64,000 bases of DNA from an uncultured Pseudomonadota bacterium (GTDB lineage: Bacteria > Myxococcota_A > UBA9160 > PR03). Within the stretch, counting starts at the first letter, position 1; the number at the start of each line of letters is the position of its first letter. This document shows positions 18,165 through 26,444 of this stretch, one piece after another. The stretch is from the NCBI GenBank assembly GCA_900696485.1, contig CAADGG010000063.1, forward strand, positions 61,786 through 125,785. The letters run 5' to 3'. The notes under the pieces are model-generated. The model was not told the origin of the DNA. It made no database searches and saw only the letters and a program-made list of their open reading frames with translations. Position numbers and translations under genes: made by a program.

Positions 18165-18294
18165 ACGGCGCTAGCGCTGTCTCGTGGCCAACGGCGCTAG
18201 CGCTGTCTCGTGGCCAACGGCGCTAGCGCCGTCTCGTGGCCGACGGCGCTAGCGCCGTCTCGTGGCCGACGGCGCTAGCGCCGTCTCGTGGCCA
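18165..18294. repeat. 5 x 26-bp tandem repeat, each with a 16-bp palindrome
   Basis: Five head-to-tail copies at exact 26-bp spacing. Each contains the palindrome ACGGCGCTAGCGCCGT (the two leftmost copies carry GCTGT at the right edge) followed by CTCGTGGCCR. The rightmost copy contains the last codons and TAG stop of the PEP-CTERM gene that ends at 18275, read on the minus strand. The array thus copies the end of that gene into the non-coding 3' side. Multiple hairpins here could help transcript termination. Confidence 0.92.
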
Positions 18295-19144
18295 ACAGTC
18301 CCAGTGCGGCTCCGGCAACGACGCCGCTTGCCCATCCATTCGGCTCCGGGACGTCGACGGTCTTTTGCAGCGTGACCGAGAAGCTTTCCCCGGGGCCGAG
18401 CACGTGGTCCCACTGGAGAGCCGATTGGAAATCGTCCGGGCCCGGCACCGCGGTGCGGCCGGTGAGGAGGAATGTCGCATTCGCGACGACGAGGGACTCG
18501 AGTTCGCAGCAGCGCGCGACGTCGAACCCGTCGGGGGGGCTCCCGTCGATCCACGCCACGCGCGCCGACACCGGACCATCCGTCTGGACGATCTCGCGCC
18601 CACTGGGATCCGCGAAGACCAGCCCGTCGATGGCGTCCCCGTCCAGGTCGAAGTCGTGGACGACATAGAGACGCGTCGACACCGACTCGAGATCGGACGT
18701 GACGTGGATCGTCTCGTCGACCACGGACGTCGCCCCGTGCTGCAGCGAGAACGCCACGGAGAGGCGCAGCGTCCCGGAGACGAGTTCCACGAAGATGTCG
18801 TTCGCCTCGGGATCGACGAGCGCCGCGGTGACGATGACCTCCTGCGGATCCGGGCCAGTGAAGTCCCGGAGCGAAAATCCTTCGAAGAAGAGCTGCTCGC
18901 GCCCGGCGACGCGCCAGCGATCGAGTTCGAGCGTGCCCCCGCCCTGTTCGCCGACCCGTACAGCGATCTCGCTGCCTGCGTCCACCAGCACGCATCGATA
19001 CTCGCTGCCGACCCGGGGGCACTCCGTCGCAGCCGCGGAGGCCGTTTCCGCGCACAGCAGACCGCCCAGCAGCGACGCGGAGGCGAGCAAACAAGGAACA
19101 GCGAGCGCCGGACGATGGGGCGACTGGCGCATCCGTGAGAACAT
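18275..19144 (-). CDS. PEP-CTERM anchored secreted protein
   Basis: A 289-residue exported protein. The signal peptide is about 1-37 (VPCLLASASLLGGLLCAETASA) and the C-terminal sorting signal is DVPEPNGWASGVVAGAALGLLATRRR. The body is beta-rich with LYVVHDFDLDGDAIDGL, a possible Ca-binding acidic loop, and three to four Cys in the first third and mid-region. Function unknown; expected at the cell surface after exosortase processing. Start ATG 19144 follows GGAGGG. It sits between two sigma-54 activator-like genes, 101 bp downstream of one of them. The stop codon lies inside a 26-bp repeat array. Confidence 0.85.
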   Translation of the reverse strand: MFSRMRQSPHRPALAVPCLLASASLLGGLLCAETASAAATECPRVGSEYRCVLVDAGSEIAVRVGEQGGGTLELDRWRVAGREQLFFEGFSLRDFTGPDPQEVIVTAALVDPEANDIFVELVSGTLRLSVAFSLQHGATSVVDETIHVTSDLESVSTRLYVVHDFDLDGDAIDGLVFADPSGREIVQTDGPVSARVAWIDGSPPDGFDVARCCELESLVVANATFLLTGRTAVPGPDDFQSALQWDHVLGPGESFSVTLQKTVDVPEPNGWASGVVAGAALGLLATRRR

Positions 19145-19245
19145 CCGACCAGCCCTCCGGCCCCCCGAGACAATGTGCTCCCGCACGCAGGTCGGTGTCA
19201 ACGAAAGGTTTGTCCGGTCCGAGAGCTTCCGATGACGAGAGCTTC

Positions 19246-20631
19246 TCAGGCGTGAGAGTGCGGCCGCTGCGGCGGCAGCGGGTCGCGTCCGCGCAGCCTT
19301 GCAAGTTCGCGGCGACTGATCCCGAGCAGACGGGCCGCCTCCGCAAGGTCGCCGCGGGCCTGCTGCAGCGCCGCACGCACACAGCGCGCTTCCGCCTGGC
19401 GGCGCGCGGCGTAGAGTGTCTGCACACGGCCCGTGGGCCCACTCGGCACGAGCTCGAGATCCTCGGCGCGGATTCGCGCGCGATCGGAGACGAGCGCCGC
19501 GTTCCGGACCCGGTGCTCGAGTTCGCGCACATTGCCCGGCCAGTCGTGCGCCAGCATCGCCTCGTCCGCGGTCTTCGTGAAGCCGCGGAGAGGCGTGGGC
19601 CGGATCGCGGCGTAGCGCGTCAGGAAGTAGCGGGCGATCAACAGCACGTCGTCCCCGCGCTCGCGCAGCGCGGGCAGCCGGATCGTGAGGACGCGCAGGA
19701 GCTCGAACAGGTCCTCGCGAAACCGGCCCTGCCGAACGGCCGGCGCGAGATCGCGCGGAGTCGCGGCGAGAATGCGGACGTCGGCCGGAACGCGCTCGCG
19801 ACCGCCGGCGCGTTCGCTCATGCCCTCGGTCAGCACGGCAACCAGTTTCTGCTGGAGCGGTACCGGCAGTTCCTCGATCTCGTCGAGGTAGAGAGTCCCC
19901 TCCGCCGCCGCCTCGATCTGCCCCGCCGCCGCGCCGCCGCCGCACCGGCACGGTGGCGCCGACCCGAAGAGCTGCGCGTCCAGCAGCGTCGGTGGAAGTG
20001 CACCGCAGTCGCTCGTGACGAACGGTCCCTCCGCACGAGGACTGCGATCGTGGATGGCGAGACCCGTCAGGTGCTTGCCGGTCCCGGGCTCGCCGATCAG
20101 CAGCACGGGGACACCGAACGGTGCAGAACGACGGATCTGGCTGAAGACGTCGCGGATCCCATGGCTGCTTCCGACCATCTGCAGCGGCGACTCCTCGGGT
20201 TGACGAAGGCCCGCTGCGGCGGCGTCCGCACCAGCCGTGCGGCGAAGCCGGCCCAATCGCAGCGCCTGGAGACAGCGGCGCGCCAGCTCCTCCGCGAGCT
20301 CCAGGCTGTAGAGCACGTCGATCGCGCCGGCGGCGGCGGCGGCGGCGGCCGGCGCTGCTTCGTCGTCGGCGATGACCAGCACCGGACGGCTCGCATCCGT
20401 CGCCCGGATGGCACCGATGTCGCTCGCGACGAGCGCGGCGGCGTCGCGCTCCGGATAGGTCCGCGCGTCGAGCAGCAGTGCATCGACGTCCGACACACGA
20501 CGGCCGAGACGCCCGGCCAGAAGCTGCTCGTGCGTCGCGACGTCCGCTTCGACGTCCGGCGGGAGCGGCAGCGGACTCGCCCGCTCCGGCGGGTGCGAGT
20601 AGCGGAGGATCAGGATCTTCGCGCGGCTCAT
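19246..20631 (-). CDS. sigma-54 activator-like protein lacking the GAFTGA loop
   Basis: A 461-residue paralogue of the activator at 16385. It keeps Walker A (GEPGTGKH, 180-187), Walker B (LYLDEIEEL), the WPGNVREL motif and a Fis-type helix-turn-helix ([17 protein letters not shown]). Where the sigma-54 contact loop GAFTGA should be (about 224-237) it has SAPPCRCGGGAAAG. Enhancer-binding proteins without GAFTGA do not normally activate sigma-54 and some instead act at sigma-70 promoters or as co-regulators. The N-terminal domain is receiver-like but Ala-rich and degenerate. Start ATG 20631 is a guess from alignment with the paralogue; no good ribosome binding site is visible. Confidence 0.8.
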   Translation of the reverse strand: MSRAKILILRYSHPPERASPLPLPPDVEADVATHEQLLAGRLGRRVSDVDALLLDARTYPERDAAALVASDIGAIRATDASRPVLVIADDEAAPAAAAAAAGAIDVLYSLELAEELARRCLQALRLGRLRRTAGADAAAAGLRQPEESPLQMVGSSHGIRDVFSQIRRSAPFGVPVLLIGEPGTGKHLTGLAIHDRSPRAEGPFVTSDCGALPPTLLDAQLFGSAPPCRCGGGAAAGQIEAAAEGTLYLDEIEELPVPLQQKLVAVLTEGMSERAGGRERVPADVRILAATPRDLAPAVRQGRFREDLFELLRVLTIRLPALRERGDDVLLIARYFLTRYAAIRPTPLRGFTKTADEAMLAHDWPGNVRELEHRVRNAALVSDRARIRAEDLELVPSGPTGRVQTLYAARRQAEARCVRAALQQARGDLAEAARLLGISRRELARLRGRDPLPPQRPHSHA

Positions 20632-21269
20632 GGTCGGTACGAGCCGGCCAGCGGGCGGCGGCCCGCGCGAACCTCCGACCTCGCGAGCGACCGGAGCGAT
20701 CGGATCGCAGCGCCGACTCGTGATCGGGCAGCTCTCGAGGATCGAGCAGATCTCGGAGCTCCATCCAGTCGCGAGGATCGAGTGGCTCTCGAGGCTTCGG
20801 GAATCGACGTGGGCATCCATTCGCTCCGGGTGGAGGCGCGAGGCCAGGCGGGCCGATGACCCAACCGGTCCGGAACGCCGCTCGAAGGCGTGCGGGCCCG
20901 GCTCGTGCGACTCGCACAGGGCTCTGCGAACCCGTGCAGATCCATGCAAATCCCTTGCCTCCCTCGGCGACCGCCGGAGTGGCGCACGGTTTCGCGACGC
21001 ACCGTCGCAACGGAGCGCGACCCGCCGCACGTCTCGACCCATCGTTTCTCAGCAGCCGTCGGCTCCGGCGATCGCCGTCGACGTGGCGATGGCAACGCTT
21101 CGGTTCGTCCGCTCTTCCGCACCCATGTCGAGCGTGCGTGTCCGGGATTCCGAGCAGATCGGAGCCTTCGAAACGAGAACGAACGGAACGTGTCGGTTCC
21201 GTCATGACAAGCACATGTCGCTTACCGCGTGCATCGCATGACACGTCCGAACGAGCACCTTAGCTTCGC
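20632..21269. other. 638-bp intergenic region, nothing recognised
   Basis: Divergent spacer between the GAFTGA-less regulator and the type-3 repeat protein. Open frames exist but have no ribosome binding site and no recognisable protein features. Contains direct repeats of CGAGGATCGAG type near 20735-20790. Confidence 0.45.
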
Positions 21270-22403
21270 GTGCGCTCGGAACCGGAGCAGCGGGGTGCTG
21301 GTTTGACGGCGAGTTCGACGGCAAGTTCGAGGGCAAGTTGGAGGGTGAGTTCGAGGGTGGGGTTGGCGGTAAGGTCGGCGGGGAGGTCGGCGGCCAGCTT
21401 CACGGCCTCGCGGCTCGTGTCGATTCTCGTCGTGCTGGGCACGTGCGCGTGTTCGAGTGCCGCCATGGCGTACGAGCTGCGGTTCCTCCACGCGGACCCG
21501 GCGTCGGTCGTGAGCTACCGGGCCTACTTCGGCTCACGTTCGCGCCACTACGGATCGCCAGTGGACATCGGCCAGGCCTCCGCCGGGAGCGGCAATGTCC
21601 TGACGTTGACGTTTCCTTCGTCCCTGCAGACCGCCGCGCCGCTCTACCTCGCGCTCACTGCGGTCGGCCCGTCTGGCCTCGAGAGCGCCCTGTCGAACGA
21701 GATCGTCCTGCCGCCGCGTGGACGCGACGACGACGACGACGGCATTCCGAACGACGACGACGGTTCGGGGATCCCCGGGGATGGGCCGTGCACCGCCGGT
21801 GCGATGGGCTCGTGCGACGACAACTGCCCGCTGCTCCCGAACGGACCGCTGCTCGGCACCTGCCTCGGCGCCGTCGCGTCGGCCGGCCTGCCGTGCGCGA
21901 GCGATGCGGCTTGCGGCGGCGGCTCCGGCTGGTGCTCACGGCGCCAGGAGGATCGGGATCGCGACGGAGTCGGCGACGCGTGCGACCTGTGCGTGGCCAT
22001 CCGCGATCCGCTCCAGCAGGATCGCGATGGCGACGGGCTCGGGGACCCCTGCGACGCGCACGACGATCGCATCACATCCCCGCCGCCGCCGTCCTCGCCG
22101 CCGCCCGACCCCTCGGAGCCGCCCAGCTCGGACCCCCGTACGTCGGGTCCCCGTACGTCGGGTCCCCGCACGTCAGGTCCGCGCACGGCGGAGCCGCCCG
22201 GCGTGCGGCCGCCGCGCGATGCAGACTCGAGCCGTCCCACGCGGGGCCGCACGACCCGGGAGCCGCGCGCGACGAACCCGTCGGCGACGCCCGGGCCTGC
22301 GCCGCCGCCTGCGCCGGCGTCGGCACCGGCACCGACGCGGCCCAGCCGGGAGCCCGTCGAGCGCGAGAGCACCACGCGCGATCGGATCACACGGGACCGC
22401 TGA
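21270..22403 (+). CDS. secreted protein with thrombospondin type-3-like Ca-binding repeats
   Basis: Up to 377 residues. After an Arg/Ser/Ala-rich stretch coded by a 12-bp DNA repeat comes a signal segment ([21 protein letters not shown]). Next is a fibronectin-like beta domain (about 65-150) ending in EIVLPPRG, then Asp-rich calcium loops ([46 protein letters not shown]) with paired Cys. The C-terminal tail is Pro/Thr/Arg-rich with a repeated SGPRT unit. Likely a surface or matrix protein. The GTG at 21270 is the first possible start; TTG 21303 is an alternative. Its stop faces ctaB across about 30 bp. Confidence 0.7.
   Translation: MRSEPEQRGAGLTASSTASSRASWRVSSRVGLAVRSAGRSAASFTASRLVSILVVLGTCACSSAAMAYELRFLHADPASVVSYRAYFGSRSRHYGSPVDIGQASAGSGNVLTLTFPSSLQTAAPLYLALTAVGPSGLESALSNEIVLPPRGRDDDDDGIPNDDDGSGIPGDGPCTAGAMGSCDDNCPLLPNGPLLGTCLGAVASAGLPCASDAACGGGSGWCSRRQEDRDRDGVGDACDLCVAIRDPLQQDRDGDGLGDPCDAHDDRITSPPPPSSPPPDPSEPPSSDPRTSGPRTSGPRTSGPRTAEPPGVRPPRDADSSRPTRGRTTREPRATNPSATPGPAPPPAPASAPAPTRPSREPVERESTTRDRITRDR
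21306..21389 (+). repeat. 7 x 12-bp tandem repeat in the 5' coding end
   Basis: Seven imperfect 12-bp units (ACGGCRAGTTCG, AGGGYRAGTTSG, GCGGKRAGGTCG types). Twelve is a multiple of three, so expansion keeps frame and yields an Arg/Ser/Ala-rich four-residue pattern before the signal peptide. Confidence 0.82.
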
Positions 22404-22434
22404 CGAGCGACAGGACTCGTGCCGGCGCGCTCGA

Positions 22435-23346
22435 TCAGAGCGAGAGGTCCGCCAGCAGCGTGCCGAACACCAGCGCGAGGTGGGTGAGCGAGGCGCGGAA
22501 GACGCGGCGATCGGCGGCCGCGTCGTCGGCTCGCATCGCCGCGAGGATCCGCGCGACGAAGCCGGCGCCGGCCAGCGCGGCGGCCGCTGCGTAGAGCGGG
22601 CCGGCAACGCCGCCCAGCCAGGGCAGCATCGTCACCCCGACGAGGGCGATCGCCCAGCCCAGCATGTGCCGGCGCGCGGCGCGCGGGCCGATCACCGACG
22701 GCAGCATCGGGAAGCCGGCGGCTTCGTACTCGCGACGGCGATACAGCGTGATCGCCCACACGTGCGGCGGCTGCCACGTGAAGACGATCGCGAACAACAC
22801 GAGTCCCCAGATGCCGATCGCGCCATCGGCGGCCGCATCGGCGATCAGCGGGGCCGCGGCGCCGGCGATCCCGCCGGCGACGGTGCTCCAGCGCGAGCGC
22901 GGCTTGAGCCAGATCGTGTAGACGCCGAGGTAGTGCACGAGCGTCCCGAACGCGAGCGTCGCGGCGAGCCAGCCGCCAGCCACGCCGAGCACCGCCACGC
23001 CGAGCCCGCAGGTCACGAGACCGAAAGCCAGCGCCTCGTGCGGCTCGAGTCGTCCGGTCGGCAGCGGGCGCTCGCAGGTCCGACGCATGCAGGCGTCGCG
23101 CTCGCGTTCCCACCACGCGTTCAGCGCGCCCGAACCGCCGCCGAGCAGCACCGTGCCGAGCAGGACGCCGGCGAAGAGACCCGGCGTCGGCATCGCCGCG
23201 CCGCCGAGCAGCAGCCCGGCCGGGGCGGTCAGCGCAACGGCGAGAACGATGCGCGGACGCGTCAGCGCGACGTAGTCGGCCGCGCGTCGCACGGCCACGC
23301 TCAGTGTGCCCGTCCGCGTCCGCGACAGCGAGGCGAGCGACGCCAT
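22435..23346 (-). CDS. ctaB: protoheme IX farnesyltransferase (heme O synthase)
   Basis: A 303-residue polytopic UbiA-family enzyme that adds a farnesyl group to heme b to give heme O. The prenyl-diphosphate site is NAWWERERDACMRRT with the following RPLPTGRL. The second acidic motif is replaced by the family's YTIWLKPRSRWST and FTWQPPHVWAI segments. It is the last gene of the heme-copper reductase cluster; the upstream fusion gene ends 3 bp before its start, so they are coupled. Presence here suggests that the cluster's enzyme carries heme O or a derived heme A. Confidence 0.92.
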   Translation of the reverse strand: MASLASLSRTRTGTLSVAVRRAADYVALTRPRIVLAVALTAPAGLLLGGAAMPTPGLFAGVLLGTVLLGGGSGALNAWWERERDACMRRTCERPLPTGRLEPHEALAFGLVTCGLGVAVLGVAGGWLAATLAFGTLVHYLGVYTIWLKPRSRWSTVAGGIAGAAAPLIADAAADGAIGIWGLVLFAIVFTWQPPHVWAITLYRRREYEAAGFPMLPSVIGPRAARRHMLGWAIALVGVTMLPWLGGVAGPLYAAAAALAGAGFVARILAAMRADDAAADRRVFRASLTHLALVFGTLLADLSL

Positions 23347-23348
23347 CC

Positions 23349-25487
23349 TCAGTGCCAGACGAAGCCGGTGAGGCGGTCGAAGGTGACCACGCGGCGCGCA
23401 TTCGCAGCGAAGCTCACCGTCTCCTCCGCCTGGAAGACCCACTCGTCGGGATCGTGCGTGTCGCCGATCGCGACGGCCACGCGGTGCTCGCCGGGCTCGA
23501 CGGCGAGCCGCTCGACCGCCACGCTGTTCCCGTCTCCCCAGATCCCACTCGGCGAATAGGCGCCGGCGAGCACGGGGCGGCCATCGACCTCGATGCGCAG
23601 TTGCACCGGTGCCCGGCGCCGGTCGCAAACCTCCGCCCGGCGCATGTGGACCGGCAGGTCGGCCAGGTCCTCGGCCGACAGCGTGCGACAGTGCTCGCTG
23701 ACGGCGCCCGGATGCTTGAAGCTCACCACGAGTTCGGCGCCGTCGATGGACGGCGTCGCGTAGCCGAGATCCGCCCCGACGCCGACGAACCCGGAGACGA
23801 ACACACCGAGCGCCACCGCAGCCGCGGCGGCGGCCGCGAAGTGAGACCGCGAACCGGCCCGTGGCGCGCTCTGGCCGGCGGCGAAGCGCGTGAGCGCCTG
23901 GATCAGCGCGCGGCCGCGCAGGCCGGCCAGCGGCTCGATCAGGACGCGCCCGCTCTGCGCAGACTCACGCGAGACTTCCACAGCTCGCTCGCCGGCGAGG
24001 CGCTGCAGCAACCACGTGTCGCCCTCGCGGAAGTGACACGCACCCGGCGCGCAGCCGGCCACGGCGACGCCGAGCGCGCCGCGCGCGAGCAGGCGATCGA
24101 TCGTGAGCGAGTGCACCCAGCCGGCGCACGGCACCGCGAGCCCACGCCAGCCCGGCAGCGCCGCACACGCCCCCGTCTCCGGATCGAATGCGAGTGCCCC
24201 GGCGCCGGACTCGGCGCACGTGAAGAGCACGTGGACCGGGCTGCCGGCCGCGGCCGCTTCGCGCACCCACGCCTCGAGCCGACGGCGCTGCGGCGTGAGC
24301 GTGAAGCCCTCGAGGTCGGTGCCGATCGACGAACAGGACGCGACGCAGATTCCGCAGGACACACACCGCGCCGGATCGATCTCCGCCTGCTCCGGATAGT
24401 TGCGGCCGTCGCTGCGCGGCACCATCGTGATCGCCGTGTACGGGCAGTCCTCGAAGCACTGGCGGCAGGCATTGCAGCGCGCGACGGTCACGAAGGCCTT
24501 CGGGAGCCGGCGCCGGCGCATCGACCACGGCACCGTCAGCACCAGCGCACCGCCCACGACGAGCAGCGCCCATAGCGCACCCGCATCGAGCCGGTCGGTC
24601 AGCGCGAGCGGCGCCAGGTACCACCAGTCCATGCTGAAGCCCTGGGACACCTCCGTCATGCGGGCGCGGGTCGCCGTCGCGGCGGGGCTCGACAGCGAGA
24701 GCCCGAGCAGACAGGCGAGCGTCCAGTAGGTGAGCGGCCGGTTGGTCAGGAAGCGGGGGCGCGCGAGCCGCGTGATGTGCAGCCACAGCGCGAAGACGAG
24801 CGCCAGCGGCACCAGCATGTGCACGAAGAACACCACGAAGAAGAGCAGCGAGTTGACGCCCTCGTCGGTGAGGAACGAGCGGCCCATCGGGTCGACGAAG
24901 ATCGGCAGCACATCGAGCAGCCGCGCCGATCCGACCGCCACGTGCTGGGCGCGCATGTCCCACACGAGCCAGTAGCCGGTCCAGCCGATGAACCACAGCA
25001 CCGCGAGCGCCGTGATCCCGGTCACCCACGCGAGCCAGCGCGCGCCGGCGAAGCGGCGCTCGACGAAGACGCGCACCGCATGGCAGAGCGCGAAGAACAT
25101 GGCCAGGTCCGAGCTGTAGCGATGCAGCGAGCGCACCAGACCCGCGCTGAACGGCGCGTCGGCCATCGCCGCGACCGAGTCGTAGGCCCCGTGCACGCTC
25201 GGCTGATACCAGAGCAGCAGCACGATGCCGGTCACCGTGGCGACCCCGAGCGACGTGATCGCGACCGCGCCGGCGTGCAGGAAGGGATTCCACGCCACCG
25301 GCAGCAGCTTGCCGATCAGCGTGTCGAAGCGCTGGAAGATCCACTCGAGGCGACGCAGCAGCGCGTCGGCACGCACTTCGGGCTCGTGCGGCTCCGCGGG
25401 TTCCGAGTGCGACGTCGGCGTCGCTACCGGCGCAATCCGCGTGAGGGGGGCGCCGCCTCGCAGGGGCTCGAGTCGCTCAGCCGTCAT
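23349..25487 (-). CDS. cytochrome b / 2[4Fe-4S] ferredoxin / MvhD-like fusion protein
   Basis: A 712-residue membrane electron-transfer protein. Residues about 60-260 form a cytochrome b/b6 N-terminal domain with bis-His pairs His122/His136 and His223/His237. A further TM segment at about 300-320 is followed by two 4Fe-4S sites: Cys338, 341, 344, 348 and Cys375, 378, 381, 385. An MvhD/FlpD-like domain comes next with Cys424, Cys454, Cys479 and Cys484. A last TM (about 551-572) leads to a beta-rich, probably periplasmic C-terminal domain. The gene overlaps the SCO gene by 11 nt and ctaB follows at once. It could move electrons between quinones, a soluble Fe-S donor and the reductase; direction is inferred. 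Confidence 0.8.
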   Translation of the reverse strand: MTAERLEPLRGGAPLTRIAPVATPTSHSEPAEPHEPEVRADALLRRLEWIFQRFDTLIGKLLPVAWNPFLHAGAVAITSLGVATVTGIVLLLWYQPSVHGAYDSVAAMADAPFSAGLVRSLHRYSSDLAMFFALCHAVRVFVERRFAGARWLAWVTGITALAVLWFIGWTGYWLVWDMRAQHVAVGSARLLDVLPIFVDPMGRSFLTDEGVNSLLFFVVFFVHMLVPLALVFALWLHITRLARPRFLTNRPLTYWTLACLLGLSLSSPAATATRARMTEVSQGFSMDWWYLAPLALTDRLDAGALWALLVVGGALVLTVPWSMRRRRLPKAFVTVARCNACRQCFEDCPYTAITMVPRSDGRNYPEQAEIDPARCVSCGICVASCSSIGTDLEGFTLTPQRRRLEAWVREAAAAGSPVHVLFTCAESGAGALAFDPETGACAALPGWRGLAVPCAGWVHSLTIDRLLARGALGVAVAGCAPGACHFREGDTWLLQRLAGERAVEVSRESAQSGRVLIEPLAGLRGRALIQALTRFAAGQSAPRAGSRSHFAAAAAAAVALGVFVSGFVGVGADLGYATPSIDGAELVVSFKHPGAVSEHCRTLSAEDLADLPVHMRRAEVCDRRRAPVQLRIEVDGRPVLAGAYSPSGIWGDGNSVAVERLAVEPGEHRVAVAIGDTHDPDEWVFQAEETVSFAANARRVVTFDRLTGFVWH

Positions 25488-26412
25488 GCGTCTCCTCGTC
25501 GAGGAGCACCCGCAAGGCCGCCGTCAGCCAGCGCTGCTGCTGCTCGCCGATCGTGAAGCGGTAGGCGACCCGGCCGGCGCGATCGAGCAGCAGGAACAGG
25601 TTGGCGTGATCGATCACTCCGGTCTCGGGATTCCGCACGCGCGCCACTTCCATCTGGTCGAGGATGCGCTCGACCTCCGGCGGCGGCCCGGTCACGAGCT
25701 GGTACAGCGGCTGCTCGAGGGTGTGCATGCCGGCGAGCTCGGCGAGCACCTCGGGCGAGTCGTGCGCCGGGTCGAGCGTCACCGCCACGACCCGCAGGTC
25801 CTCGCGCTGCGCGGCGGGCAGCTCGTCGATGGCGTTGCGAGCCTGGACGAGGATCGTCGGGCAGGTGTGCGGACAGGATGCATAGACCGCCGTCAACACC
25901 ACGACCTTCCCACGCAGCGCTGCCAGGTCGACCGGCTCCCCGCCCTGATTGGTGAGGCGCAGGGCCGGCGCCGGGTGGGCGGTCCGCAGCTCGCGCTCCG
26001 GGAACGGCAGGTCCCCGACCGGCGCCGCCGGCGCGAGCCACGCGAAGCTCGCGACCGCGCCGGCCGCGATCAGGCTCGCCGACGCGGCCGGCCCGACGAG
26101 GCGCGCCGGCCGCGCGAGCACCTGCTGCAGCGGCTCCCACCACACCGCGGCGGTCACCGCCGCCAGCATCCACGGAGGGGTCAGCATGCTGATGACGAGC
26201 ATCACGTCGTAGCGGCCCGTCTCCGGATCCCAGCCGAAACACCAGCGGCGGAAATCGTCAGCGAAGGCGCCGAGTCCCGTCGCGCTCGACGGCAACAAGA
26301 ACATCGCCATCATGCCGGCCCCGGCCAGCGCCAGCAGCACCAGTGCAAAGACCGGGAACCCGGCCCCGGCCAGGAAGCCCCACGCGGCGTTCTCAGCTGA
26401 CTTACGCGTCAT
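25477..26412 (-). CDS. SCO1/SenC-family copper chaperone with N-terminal membrane domain
   Basis: A 311-residue protein. The first 130 residues contain about three TM helices, not usual for SCO proteins, which have one. The C-terminal thioredoxin-fold domain has the copper ligands Cys180 and Cys184 (ASCPHTCPT) and His269 (VIDHANLF). SCO proteins load CuA in subunit II of heme-copper enzymes. Start ATG 26412 has GGGGAG upstream. It lies 32 bp after the subunit I gene and overlaps the cytochrome b fusion gene. In nitrifiers a senC gene accompanies the norSY NO reductase. Confidence 0.85.
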   Translation of the reverse strand: MTRKSAENAAWGFLAGAGFPVFALVLLALAGAGMMAMFLLPSSATGLGAFADDFRRWCFGWDPETGRYDVMLVISMLTPPWMLAAVTAAVWWEPLQQVLARPARLVGPAASASLIAAGAVASFAWLAPAAPVGDLPFPERELRTAHPAPALRLTNQGGEPVDLAALRGKVVVLTAVYASCPHTCPTILVQARNAIDELPAAQREDLRVVAVTLDPAHDSPEVLAELAGMHTLEQPLYQLVTGPPPEVERILDQMEVARVRNPETGVIDHANLFLLLDRAGRVAYRFTIGEQQQRWLTAALRVLLDEETHDG

Positions 26413-26444
26413 CCTCGTTCTCCCCCGACGTCGTTCCGGTGGGA

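Noticed and set aside
18165..18294. CRISPR array
   Set aside because: The 26-bp units are directly adjacent with no spacers, and no cas gene is present.
18275..21244. A single 989-codon minus-strand frame joining regulator DNA and the PEP-CTERM gene
   Set aside because: The activator-like protein is encoded in a different frame over 19246-20631, and the PEP-CTERM protein has its own ribosome binding site and signal peptide at 19144.
17780..21269. Sigma-54 -24/-12 promoters for the PEP-CTERM gene
   Set aside because: No TGGCA-N7-TTGC match was found in the gaps by eye; a weight-matrix scan would be needed.
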